Below, piece by piece: positions 18,101 through 24,240 of a stretch of 36,448 nt of DNA. This DNA comes from Prevotella sp. (lineage in GTDB: Bacteria; Bacteroidota; Bacteroidia; Bacteroidales; Bacteroidaceae), in NCBI GenBank assembly GCA_017430675.1, contig JAFRMM010000075.1:1-36448 (forward strand). The letters run 5' to 3'. A program made the translations under genes and the position numbers. How positions within the stretch are numbered: the first letter of the stretch is position 1; each line of letters starts with the position of its first letter. Under the pieces are notes generated by a model that did no database searches, was not told where the DNA came from, and worked only from the letters and a program-made list of their open reading frames with translations.

Positions 18101-19148
18101 CAGTTTCTCAGACGAGGTGAAGGCCTTCATTGCGACAGGCTATGACAAGGATGAAAGTATCATTTGGATGACTCGCGTGAAGGACGTGCCAGCAGGTGTA
18201 CCTGTCATGATCAAGGGTGAGGCTAACAAGACCTACGATATTCCTATCTCCAACGGTGGTGTCTCATATTATAAGAATATGTTCGTGGGCAATACCAAGG
18301 GCGAGAGTATCTCAATCAGCGAGACCTCCGAGGATGGCAAGTACGTGAACTACTACATGAGCGGCGGACAGTTCAGGAGCGTGAAGACATCAGCCAACAT
18401 CGGCGCGAACAAGTGCTACCTGCAACTTCCTGCCACCTTCGAAGCAGCATCTGAAGGAGAGACCCTGTCAGTCAAGATCGCAGCATCTGGCAAATCATCA
18501 TTCGCAGCACCTTGTGATTTGGATTTCACCGACTTTGGCGACGAACTGAAAGCCTTCACAGCCACGGGTTACGATAAGAGCACCAAGACCATCTGGCTGA
18601 CACGTGTAAAGAAGGTCCAGAAGGGCGAAGGCTTGTTGTTAAAGGGTACGGGCGGTAAGACCTACGAGATTCCTTCATCGGGTATCCAGGCTAACTACAA
18701 GAACATGTTCGTAGGCAACATCAGTGGTGAAACCTTGGAGATTGGCGAGAAGTCTGCTGATGGCACCTTGACAAACTACTACCTGAAGGGTGGCACGTAC
18801 GTGAGCGTGAGCGGTACAGCCAACATCGGCACTAACAAGAGTTATCTGCAACTGCCGACATCGATGCTGACAGGTGCCCGCAGCGAGGCCCCAGGAGAAC
18901 TAGATATCCTAGAAAACCTACGAGACTTAGGAATACCTAACACCTACCAATTCGCAGAACTTGATACGGAAGCCATGCCTATAGTCTTTGGTAGCATCGG
19001 AGATAACGATGACGATACTACAGGTAAACTTTCCCCGACCCTCTCCGATGAGGAAGATATATGGTATAGCCTCAATGGCCAGCGCATCAGTAAGCCCACG
19101 AAGAAGGGTCTCTATATCAAGAATGGCCGTAAGGTTGTAATTAAGTAA
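9189..19148 (+). CDS. Giant exported BspA-like leucine-rich-repeat protein (LRR_5), 19 repeats
   Basis: This 3,319-aa protein is probably surface-exposed or secreted. The signal peptide is MKRILFLLIGVFVSVALHA, with cleavage after ALHA. Residues about 22-2940 are 19 tandem units of ~147 aa. Each carries a TATLxKxxT...VTIPxxI strand region, the LRR_5 core (SAFxGCxxLxxIxLPSSLxx, then IGxxAFxGC), an LYVPxGxxxxYKxxxGWxxF segment and an EGEMKE-type linker. Two ~125-aa modules follow (near 2953-3095 and 3100-3230), sharing KAFxATGYDK, IWxTRVK, YKNMFVGN and NYY. The C terminus is a tail of the type LNGQRISKPTKKGLYIKNGR, ending KVVIK, common on exported Prevotella proteins and possibly linked to type IX secretion. 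BspA-like repeats are known in adhesins; binding activity here is inferred. It is far longer than the usual 500-1,500 aa, and the frame is open throughout. Confidence 0.93.
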   Translation: MKRILFLLIGVFVSVALHAETIEVKVDSLTYSCDTETQKATLTKSTTIIAEVTIPDKITVSGTEYSVVSIGQNAFNGNKLLKGLTIPEGITSIGIDAFKDCYNLRKVVLPSTVESIGGGAFKCSSLDHIYCKIETPLSINVNVFANYNATLYVPSGKSGTYQGADNWKNFHILEGEMKEIQYGGMTYLCASVSHKATLYAGKNDAGVQIVSSFDADDGSYSVTAIGRSAFAGMTNLTTLTIPEGIEVIGNDAFNGCNNLRIVELPSTLSTIGENAFKCNNLNHIYSKIVDPSSFFYTVFSKTSASLYVPVGYKDNYTSKEGWNSFTNIYEGDMKEWSKDGLTYICVKSTVNTATLTKGAVSLKSAPIPSTITVDGDDYSVTRIGENAFQGCSIMETVDLPSSLVNIGANAFNGCNGLKYIVSRIESENLFEIEDNVFPSPTAPTTFTTMLFVPENATYTYSVKYGWSKFNFVFEGEKMQMEDQDNNIYVYGSVSSHAILISSTTTNSDVTIPYQLKNYTYTVKAIDKIAFRYNQKIVNLTIESGIESIGASAFEGCSLLQKINLPSSINQIGEKAFYGCTKIQNIVSEGYYPPSINNNVFSPSTYTSATLYVPIGYIDFYTQRGWNFTSFLEGEMKEYTDPTTKMTYTYATGSNVATLKQSTSEAENVTILSTISIDGKSYTVTTIDKSAFLNNGYLVNLTIADDIQVIGESAFQGCSKLEKVKLPKNLTKMGASAFSGCKSLAHVCSQVNTPLIIDTTVFPDISTTGTKTLYVPKNTTDAYKNKSGWGDKFSAIWEGEMKEQKDNDTGLTYICATDSRIAILVKGNQSATDVIVLDSVSLGGQKYHVATIDKAAFSGASSLVNLTIQNTETINVNAFKGCTSLRKLVFEKDIKDLYISDDAFSSCNKLVHVTNHAKTPSNISTTAFPANNTATLYVPTGSTEKYRSADGWKDFKTILEGDMKEWTDGGLDYICIKTDDTATATLIKANPSVINGDVAIPDTITVDGVRYGVTAIRESAFQNCTKLRKIELSSTIKEIGDYAFDGCSALAYIVSKMAVPCTMSGNVFSVSSAMLFVPENTTDKYKVADGWSKFKDNILEGDMREETLEKITYVCATVSKSATLVSAATDLTTATIPLSIPCGDLKCDVVSIGASAFKKCTALQEIELPSSLIKIGENAFSDCTNLKKITSKINVPRGVSNVFPSSIASTAELYVPVGTKALYQDAEGWKMFDKIYEGVTKEVPLNGMTYVIVTGAKIATLISATTADADVIVPSKIIVEKDTFQVTAIDKNAFLGLRTLKNLTIQEGVQTIGRDAFTDCINLQTIDLPSSLTQIDDYAFNKCNSILNIVSRLNDPFKISENVFSSYTATVYVPKNTTAKYKDTQGWSNFTSFLEGEIKEFTDENGMTYRCATASETAILIKTTSNAKEVTIPSTIKVEDVTYVVTAIDKAVFKGNNSLWNLTIGDNIQIIGENAFQYCQNLEKVVLPKNLKEIGAYAFDGCNHLSHVCSKAGTPFTIDDTVFPTLTITGSKTLYVPLSTSEDYKNKAGWGDKFSAIWEGEMMEYTDEYGLTYICATESHIAILVKGNKTDTEVIVPTSIYINATLYDIVTIGKAAFSGATNLVNLTLEDVNSIEENAFQGCTKLRNLIFRYDTYNQQIGDKAFEKCNNLVHVVNHSRYPANISETAFSSYTASLYVPTGATERYKSALGWKNFTTIYEGDMKEWSDGGLNYICLKGDKTATAMLIGADPNISGDIAIPATIKIDDINYSVTTIVKSAFKDCTKLRKIELPSTINEIGDYAFDGCSSLAYIVSKMAEPCIISGNVFSVSTAMLFVPKGTTDKYKTTSGWSKFSNSIYEGDMKEEILDNMTYVCATGTKTATLIKGATTLTSAIIPGTIPCDTITCKVVAIGANAFQDCTKLEVIDLPSSLIQIDDYAFDGCTGLVHINSRISEPFDISENVFSSSTIANAKLYVPIGTNERYLKAKGWKEFKNLLQGEMKEVTQNDMTYTCVTGSKTATLIKSTTTLTDVIVPSSIVVDKDTFLVTAIDKSAFSGLKAMTNLTIQEGIKTIGDNAFQNCIGLTNIELPSTISQIGEYAFDNCNSILYIVSRIKEPTTIKDNVFSISTATLFVPQGATATYRKTDGWSKFSLVFEGEKKEVTVDDMSYVYATVSKTAILVKTTTTETDVTIPATFKDGEVTYKVTVIDKEVFKGHNMVSLTIKDNITTIGAGAFQNCYKLQKIELPSSLTKIDEKAFSGCNNIQNIVSKIKEPVEFNENVFTNYTATLYVPEKTTEKYQKTNGWKNFKSFLEGEMKEFTDEAGMTFTYATGSKTAILVKSTSTAKDIIIPATIKVDSVTYKVTTIGKSAFSDLKSMTNLTIQEGIQIIGEGAFQNCTNLEKVELPATLTAIGDNAFYNCSRLSHIINKLNEPLSVSNNIFSESTFATATLYVPTNCMSLYRSASVWTDFATILEGEMNIKTIDGMTFYYVTGPNIATLAKAATTTSDVTVPDTISVGNIIYKVTAIDKYAFSGINSLVNLTIAEGIITIGSNAFQNCNNMQRVTLPSSLTQIGDYAFDKCSRLTYVSCKVATPFVISDNVFTTYTAKLNVPTGSATSYQKTDGWKNFSIVLEGELKDVVIDGMTYTYATGTRSASLAKGVTNEKDVTIPSTITVDEITYTVTDIDPSAFNNASSLVNLTISEGIQTIGANAFYNCAFLNKIQLPSTIIAIGEGAFNKCDRISHVESLIKAPSIIKDNVFTTTTYSEATLYVPVSASSIYKGTTGWKNFASILEGEIMEATVDGMKYICVPNLKIAKLVQGSSNSKEVTVPSSIKVDDVNYDVTDIDRSAFYGSNSLVNLTISEGIKKIGMMAFKNCYNLTKVILPASLTSIGDNAFDTCNRLEEVYSNIQTPFVISDNVFSNYSANLHVPEGTDSLYKNTAGWSNFTVVKLTSPITIGANGKTTYCGDKDLDFSFSDEVKAFIATGYDKDESIIWMTRVKDVPAGVPVMIKGEANKTYDIPISNGGVSYYKNMFVGNTKGESISISETSEDGKYVNYYMSGGQFRSVKTSANIGANKCYLQLPATFEAASEGETLSVKIAASGKSSFAAPCDLDFTDFGDELKAFTATGYDKSTKTIWLTRVKKVQKGEGLLLKGTGGKTYEIPSSGIQANYKNMFVGNISGETLEIGEKSADGTLTNYYLKGGTYVSVSGTANIGTNKSYLQLPTSMLTGARSEAPGELDILENLRDLGIPNTYQFAELDTEAMPIVFGSIGDNDDDTTGKLSPTLSDEEDIWYSLNGQRISKPTKKGLYIKNGRKVVIK
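11082..13367 (+). repeat. Five-repeat LRR block A
   Basis: Residues 632-1393 of the giant protein, 762 codons. Its five units match, in order, the five units of block B (13368-15644). Position-specific features support this: WGDKFSAIWEGEM ending the first unit of each, EW(T/S)DGGL(D/N)YIC in the third, SIPC/TIPC before the fourth LRR core, and KDTFxVTAIDK in the fifth. Confidence 0.75.
13368..15644 (+). repeat. Five-repeat LRR block B
   Basis: Residues 1394-2152, 759 codons, the duplicate of block A. Both blocks begin directly after an F(T)SFL-EGE(M/I)KE junction. The same junction recurs before the repeat at 16114, hinting at a partial third copy. Confidence 0.75.
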
Positions 19149-19168
19149 ATCAGTATGATAATCATTAA

Positions 19169-19882
19169 ATGCATATGAATAATACTCCTACTCCCCATAT
19201 CGGGGCCCAGTACGGTGAGATTGCCGAGACTGTGATCATGGCGGGTGACCCGCTGCGTGCGAAACTCATGGCCGAGAAGTTCCTTGACAACCCTGTGCAG
19301 TTCAATAACATCCGCGGTATGCTGGGCTTCACTGGCACCCATGATGGCAAGCGCATCAGTGTGATGGGTCACGGCATGGGCGTGCCCTCCATCGGCATCT
19401 ACACCTACGAACTCTACAACTTCTACGGTGTGAAGACCATCATCCGCGTGGGATCAGCAGGATCCATCAACAAGGACCTGCATATCGGTGACTTAGCCAT
19501 TGCAATGGGTGCCTGCACCAACAGCAACTATGCCTCTCAGTACGAACTGCCTGGCACCTTCGCCCCCATCGCCGACTTCTCGCTGGTGAGGGCTGCAGCA
19601 GAGGCCTGTGAGAAATTCGGCTACCGCTACAAGGTGGGAAATGTACTGACATCGGACACGTTCTATACAGAGAACCCGCACAACGAGAAATGGATCAACA
19701 TGGGTGTGCTGGCCGTGGAGATGGAGATTGCCGCCCTCTATATGAACGCGGCCCGCTCTGGCAACCGTGCTCTGGCCATGTGCACAATCTCCGACCATAT
19801 CCTGACGAGCGAGGCCACAAGCGCCGAGGAGCGCCAGAACAACTTCACCCACATGATGGATGTAGCGTTCTCACTGATTTAA
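19169..19882 (+). CDS. deoD: Purine-nucleoside phosphorylase, DeoD type
   Basis: Cytosolic hexameric phosphorylase that converts purine (deoxy)nucleosides and phosphate to the base and (deoxy)ribose-1-phosphate, for salvage. The 237-aa length is normal. Visible motifs are TPHIGAQYGEIAETVIMAGD followed by PLRAK (phosphate loop), GHGMGVPSIGIYTYELYNFY, IIRVGSAGSI, the substrate-binding VEMEIAALY and the catalytic-Asp region CTISDHILT. An alternative start at 19175 drops two residues and looks closer to the family N terminus. It lies 20 bases after the giant LRR gene with no promoter seen between, so some read-through expression is possible. It converges with the rnf operon 11 bases away, with no hairpin in the gap. 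Confidence 0.95.
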   Translation: MHMNNTPTPHIGAQYGEIAETVIMAGDPLRAKLMAEKFLDNPVQFNNIRGMLGFTGTHDGKRISVMGHGMGVPSIGIYTYELYNFYGVKTIIRVGSAGSINKDLHIGDLAIAMGACTNSNYASQYELPGTFAPIADFSLVRAAAEACEKFGYRYKVGNVLTSDTFYTENPHNEKWINMGVLAVEMEIAALYMNAARSGNRALAMCTISDHILTSEATSAEERQNNFTHMMDVAFSLI

Positions 19883-19892
19883 AACCCTTTGT

Positions 19893-20495
19893 TTACTCAA
19901 GACCGAAAAGCGTCTTCAAACCGCCATCGACACCTGAGAAACCCATGAAGGCAAGACTCAGGAGACCAGCGGAGAGCATCACGATGGCCATGCCCTGCAT
20001 GCCCTTGGGGATCTTCACCAGTTCGAGTTGCTCGCGCATGCCTGCAAAGACGGTGAGTGCCACGCCAAAGGCGATGGCCGTGGAGAAGGCATAGACCACC
20101 GACTGCAAGAGATCATAGTCCTTCTGGATCACGAGGATGGCCACGCCCAGCACGGCGCAGTTCGTCGTGATCAGGGGCAGGAAGATGCCCAGTGCCTGAT
20201 ATAAGGCGGGCGACACCTTCTTCAGCACGATCTCCACCATCTGCACCAGTGAGGCGATGACGAGGATGAAGGCGATGGTCTGCAGATACTGCAGGCCGAA
20301 GGCATCGAGCACGTATTTCTGTACCAGCCAGGTGACGATGGTGGCGAGCGTCAGCACGAAGGCGACGGCTGCCGACATGCCCAGCGAGGTGTCAATCTTC
20401 TTGGATACGCCGAGGAACGGACAGATGCCGAGGAACTGTGACAACACGATGTTGTTCACGAAGATGGCGCTAATGAAAATCAAAATATATTCCAT
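19893..20495 (-). CDS. rnfA: Rnf complex subunit RnfA
   Basis: Integral membrane subunit of the Rnf ferredoxin:NAD+ oxidoreductase, which couples electron transfer to Na+ or H+ export. The 200-aa protein is six-helix hydrophobic; family signatures are FVNNIVLSQFLGICPFLGVS in helix 1 and PLITTNCAVLGVAIL in the middle. It is a paralogue of RnfE next to it. It is last in the operon. Confidence 0.95.
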   Translation of the reverse strand: MEYILIFISAIFVNNIVLSQFLGICPFLGVSKKIDTSLGMSAAVAFVLTLATIVTWLVQKYVLDAFGLQYLQTIAFILVIASLVQMVEIVLKKVSPALYQALGIFLPLITTNCAVLGVAILVIQKDYDLLQSVVYAFSTAIAFGVALTVFAGMREQLELVKIPKGMQGMAIVMLSAGLLSLAFMGFSGVDGGLKTLFGLE

Positions 20496-20512
20496 AATTC
20501 TAACTATTTTAT

Positions 20513-20545
20513 AGGATAACCTAGGATAACCTAGGATTTCCTAGG
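20513..20545. repeat. 10-bp CCTAGG tandem repeat at the rnfE stop codon
   Basis: Units aggataac, ctaggataac, ctaggatttc and ctagg follow with a 10-base period. The rnfE TAG stop (20543-20541) lies inside the last unit. The repeat fills most of the rnfE-rnfA spacer. Confidence 0.85.
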
Positions 20546-21122
20546 CTCTTAATTTATTGACAATCGCGATGAGGAAGCCAAGGGTGATGAACGCACCTGG
20601 AGGCAAGACGAAGAGCAGGATGTTGTAGGTCTCAGGAAATAATGTCAGACCGAAAATGGAACCTGAACCTAATACCTCACGGCAGATGCCGAGGAGCGTC
20701 AGACCCAGCGTGAAGCCCAGGCCGATGCCGATGCCGTCGAACAGGGAGGCCACGGGCGACTGCTTGGAGGCAAAGCCCTCAGCACGTCCGAGGATGATAC
20801 AGTTCACGACGATCAACGGGATAAACAGTCCGAGGGCCGCGTCGATGTCAGGCAGGAAGGCCTTGATGACCAGTTGCAGGATGGTGACGAAGGCGGCAAT
20901 CACCACGATGAACACGGGGATGCGCACCTTGTCGGGGGTGATCGACTTCAGACAGGAGATCACGACATTGGTACAGATGAGCACAGCCATCGTAGCCAGG
21001 CCCATCGACATGCCGTTGATGGCAGAGGTGGTCGTGGCCAGCGTAGGACACATACCCAGCATCAGGACGAACGTGGGGTTCTCCTTGACGATGCCGTTCT
21101 TGATGATACTGATATAATTCAT
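20541..21122 (-). CDS. rnfE: Rnf complex subunit RnfE
   Basis: Membrane subunit paralogous to RnfA. The start at 21122 (MNYISIIKNGIVKENPTFVL) gives 193 aa. A 21-residue upstream extension in frame is rejected because it is encoded by a palindromic intergenic repeat and has no hydrophobic or family character. Signatures are NPTFVLMLGMCPTLATTTSA and FIPLIVVNCIILGRAEGFAS. It sits between rnfG and rnfA in the order D-G-E-A. Confidence 0.95.
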   Translation of the reverse strand: MNYISIIKNGIVKENPTFVLMLGMCPTLATTTSAINGMSMGLATMAVLICTNVVISCLKSITPDKVRIPVFIVVIAAFVTILQLVIKAFLPDIDAALGLFIPLIVVNCIILGRAEGFASKQSPVASLFDGIGIGLGFTLGLTLLGICREVLGSGSIFGLTLFPETYNILLFVLPPGAFITLGFLIAIVNKLRA

Positions 21123-21134
21123 ATATTCTTTCTT

Positions 21135-21212
21135 TAAACTACGAATTTCGCTAATTTCACTAATTTGGTTGCGCGTAGCAATCATTCGTTTAATTCGTGT
21201 AATTCGTTGTTG
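21135..21212. repeat. REP-like imperfect palindrome between rnfG and rnfE
   Basis: An arm with AATTTCG-CTAATTTCA-CTAATTT periodicity (about 21143-21167) faces an arm ATTCGTTTAATTCGTG-TAATTCG (about 21184-21206) around a GCGCGTAGCAATC centre. The arms are imperfectly complementary. Similar ACGAATTACACGAATTA strings are, from memory, dispersed in Bacteroidales intergenic DNA. Confidence 0.6.
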
Positions 21213-21213
21213 T

Positions 21214-21834
21214 TTATTTCACTTGTTTCGTGGCGCCAGTGGCGGCGTCGGTAGCGGGTGTGGCCTTATAGGCGTTATAAGCATTGTTCACAGCGAGCAG
21301 GAAAGCGCGGCTGGTGATGGTAGAGGCCGTGATGGCATCCACCTGTCCGCCGTCCTTCGATACGGTCAGCGGCTCCTTCGGATCCTTGCCGATGATGTCG
21401 CCCTTTTCCCCTTTCTGGAACCACTTGTCGGCCTTGGCACCAAGTCCTGGGGTCTCTGTGTGTTCAAGCAGGGTGTATCCTAAGATCTTTCCGTCAGGAT
21501 CGAAGCCCACCAGCACTTTCAGGTCGCCGCCGAAACCACCCGTGGTGGATTCCACGGCAGCGCCGAGGTCCTTCTTCTGAGCATCCTGCGTCTGGTAGAT
21601 AATATAGGTCAGTTCCTTGCCGCTGACATTCTGACGCACGGTATCAGTCTTCGAGACGGTGATCTCATCAATTCCCATGACGCTCTTGATGCCGTCAGCC
21701 AGGGCCTTGGCCTTCTGTTCGGCAATAGGGCCTTCAGTGAGGTGGTTCACATAAGCGAGGATGCCGCCCATGACAACGGCCACTCCCGTGAGCACCAACA
21801 CCATATTCAATAAAGATGATTCAAGTTTCTTCAT
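21214..21834 (-). CDS. rnfG: Rnf complex subunit RnfG, covalent-FMN protein
   Basis: This 206-aa protein has one N-terminal membrane anchor (MVLVLTGVAVVMGGILAYV) and an extracytoplasmic FMN-binding domain. The flavin attachment motif is near the C terminus as DAITASTITSRA, matching S(G/A/S)xTxT with FMN ester-linked to the last Thr. HTETPGLGAKA is the conserved preceding block. It follows rnfD with 12 bases between them. Confidence 0.94.
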   Translation of the reverse strand: MKKLESSLLNMVLVLTGVAVVMGGILAYVNHLTEGPIAEQKAKALADGIKSVMGIDEITVSKTDTVRQNVSGKELTYIIYQTQDAQKKDLGAAVESTTGGFGGDLKVLVGFDPDGKILGYTLLEHTETPGLGAKADKWFQKGEKGDIIGKDPKEPLTVSKDGGQVDAITASTITSRAFLLAVNNAYNAYKATPATDAATGATKQVK

Positions 21835-21846
21835 ATCGCGGTCCTC

Positions 21847-22845
21847 CTATTGTTTGGCTGGCACTTCACCGAAGCGCTTGGGTTTCACATAATTATTTAT
21901 AAGAGGTGTGAACGCATTCATAATCAGAATGGCGAACGACATACCCTCAGGATAGGCGCCCCAGTTACGGATGACAACGGTCAGGAATCCGATGGCCACA
22001 CCGTAGATCAGTTGTCCCTTTGGTGTCATCGGGCTTGTCACATAATCGGTTGCCATGAAGATCGCGCCCAGCATCAGACCACCGGAGAGGATCACCGTGA
22101 CGGGATCAGCGTATGCGGGATTAGCCAGATGGAGCAGTCCTGCGAAGACGAACACCGTAGCGAGGATCGACACGGGGATATGCCAGGTGATGATCTTCTT
22201 CCACAGCATATAAGCCAGGCCGAGGAGCAGGGCTACGGCACAGACCTCACCCAGAGCACCGGCTCCATCAGGATGATTACCGATGAAGAGGCTCAGCGAG
22301 TCGGGCAGTTGGTCGAGTACCGAGGCATCGCCGCTCTTGATGGCCCACTTCATAATAGAAAGAGGTGTAGCACCCGTCTCGGCATCGAGGTAACTCGTCA
22401 TCTGTCCCACCTTCGGCCAGGTGGTCATCTGTGCGGGGAAGGCCACGAGCAAGGCGGCTCGTCCCACCAAGGCAGGGTTGAACAGGTTATTGCCGAGACC
22501 TCCGAAGGTCATCTTGGCTACACCAATGGCGAAGAGTGCACCGATGATGATGATCCAGATGGGGAGGTTCGACGGCAGGTTGAAGGCGAGGAGCAGACCT
22601 GTGAGGACGGCAGAGCCATCGAGGATTGTCAGGCGCTCCTGCTTCAGGATATACTTGCTGATGGCCCACTCGAAGAAGACACATGCTACCACACTCGTTG
22701 CCGTCACAATGACGGAGCCAAGGCCGAAGAAATAGAACGACACGAGCAGCGCGGGCATCAGGGCGATGATCACGCCGTACATGTTACGTTCCACCGTATC
22801 GGTACCGTGGGCGTGTGGCGATAATGACACAATTAACTTTCCCAT
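21847..22845 (-). CDS. rnfD: Rnf complex subunit RnfD
   Basis: Membrane subunit of 332 aa carrying a covalent FMN. The attachment site is DAETGATPLSIMKWA near residue 157, as in NqrB/RnfD. Other conserved parts are NLFNPALVGRAALLVAFP, GDYVTSPM-like ATDYVTSPMTPKGQ and FAILIMNAFTPLIN at the end. It is likely part of the ion channel. The gene starts 30 bases after rnfC. Confidence 0.95.
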   Translation of the reverse strand: MGKLIVSLSPHAHGTDTVERNMYGVIIALMPALLVSFYFFGLGSVIVTATSVVACVFFEWAISKYILKQERLTILDGSAVLTGLLLAFNLPSNLPIWIIIIGALFAIGVAKMTFGGLGNNLFNPALVGRAALLVAFPAQMTTWPKVGQMTSYLDAETGATPLSIMKWAIKSGDASVLDQLPDSLSLFIGNHPDGAGALGEVCAVALLLGLAYMLWKKIITWHIPVSILATVFVFAGLLHLANPAYADPVTVILSGGLMLGAIFMATDYVTSPMTPKGQLIYGVAIGFLTVVIRNWGAYPEGMSFAILIMNAFTPLINNYVKPKRFGEVPAKQ

Positions 22846-22854
22846 TGTATTTTT

Positions 22855-22884
22855 ATCTTTTTACTTTTTACCTTTTTACTTTTT
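22855..22884. repeat. 15-bp A-rich tandem repeat at the rnfC stop codon
   Basis: On the minus strand AAAAAGTAAAAAGGT (22884-22870) is followed by AAAAAGTAAAAAGAT (22869-22855). The rnfC TAA stop (22878-22876) is inside the first unit. It occupies the rnfC-rnfD spacer. Confidence 0.8.
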
Positions 22885-24240
22885 GGCAGCGCGGCTGCGG
22901 ATGATTCCCATGACGGTGGCTTTGCCCTGACGGATATTGTCGAGCAGCGGACGATGGGCGGGACAGGTGAACTGGCACGAGCCGCACTCGATGCAACTGA
23001 CGATCTCCTCCTGTTCGGCACGCTCCCAGTTTTTCACCTCGGAGAGTTTGGCCAACAAGTAAGGCTCCAGTCCCATCGGACAGGCTCCCACGCACTTGGC
23101 ACAACGGATACAGGGCTGCGGCTCCTTACGACGGGCCTCGTCGTCGGAGATGATCGTCACGGAGTTGGTACCCTTGCAGATGGGTACTTCCGTCGATGTC
23201 AGGGCCTTACCCATCATCGGACCACCGGCCAACAGTTTGTTGTCGCCCTCGGGCATACCGCCACAGGCATCTATCAGGTCCTTCATGGGTGTGCCCATGC
23301 GAACGAGGAAGTTGCTGGGCTTTGCCAGTCTCTTACCTGTCACGGTGGTGTAACGCTCGAAGAGGGGCTTATGCTTCATCACTGCTTCATACACGGCAAA
23401 GGCGGTACCAACGTTCTGGACGATGGCTCCCACATTGACGGGGATGGCGGGCGGTGCAGGTACCTGACGCTGGATGACGGCATCGACGAGTTGCTTCTCA
23501 CCGCCCTGCGGATAGCGCTGCTTCAAAGGAATCACTTCGACGTGATACGTCGCACTAAACTTCTCGGCACATTTCTTCGTGAGCAGGTCGATGGCGGCGG
23601 GCTTGTTGGTCTCGATGCCGATGTAGCCCTTAGTCACCTTGGCGGCAATCATCAGCAGTTCCAGTCCAACGAGGATCTCGTCAGCCTTCTCCATCATCAG
23701 ACGGAAGTCAGCCGTGATATAGGGTTCACACTCCACGGCATTGATGATCACGCACTCGGCCTTGGCCGTCGGCGGTGGCGTCAGTTTGATAAAAGTGGGG
23801 AAGCCGGCACCACCCATACCCGTGACACCTGCCTCTTTGACACGGTTGATGATCTCCTCGGGAGTGAGTTCCGGATGGGCCTCGACGGTCTCCAGTTTGT
23901 CGGAGCGGTCGATGCTCTCTTCCCACTCGTCGCCTTCCACATTGATAATGATCACAGGTTTGCGATAACCAGTGGCATCGATGGCCGTATCAATCTTGAA
24001 GACCGTTCCACTGACACTGGAATAGATCGGCGCAGACACGAAACCGCCAGCCTCGGCAATCAGCGTACCCACCTTCACCTTGTCACCTTTCTGGACGACG
24101 GGCTTGGCTGGGGCACCGATATGCTGCGAGAGCGGGAAGATGGCCTGCTTAGGCAGCGCAGCCACCTGAGTCACGGCATCGTTACTCAGTTTGTTCTCTT
24201 CGGGGTGGATTCCACCTATGCTGAATGTTCTAATCTTCAT
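22876..24240 (-). CDS. rnfC: Rnf complex subunit RnfC
   Basis: Peripheral NADH-binding subunit of 454 aa. The N-terminal barrel-like part has GIHPEENK and the biotinyl-lipoyl-like KVKVGTLIAEAGGFVSAPIY. The Rossmann part has the glycine-rich GVTGMGGAGFPTFIKL. The C-terminal ferredoxin part has two 4Fe-4S sets, CIRCAKCVGACP and CIECGSCQFTCP. Its ATG overlaps the rnfB stop by four bases, indicating coupled translation. Confidence 0.95.
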   Translation of the reverse strand: MKIRTFSIGGIHPEENKLSNDAVTQVAALPKQAIFPLSQHIGAPAKPVVQKGDKVKVGTLIAEAGGFVSAPIYSSVSGTVFKIDTAIDATGYRKPVIIINVEGDEWEESIDRSDKLETVEAHPELTPEEIINRVKEAGVTGMGGAGFPTFIKLTPPPTAKAECVIINAVECEPYITADFRLMMEKADEILVGLELLMIAAKVTKGYIGIETNKPAAIDLLTKKCAEKFSATYHVEVIPLKQRYPQGGEKQLVDAVIQRQVPAPPAIPVNVGAIVQNVGTAFAVYEAVMKHKPLFERYTTVTGKRLAKPSNFLVRMGTPMKDLIDACGGMPEGDNKLLAGGPMMGKALTSTEVPICKGTNSVTIISDDEARRKEPQPCIRCAKCVGACPMGLEPYLLAKLSEVKNWERAEQEEIVSCIECGSCQFTCPAHRPLLDNIRQGKATVMGIIRSRAAKK

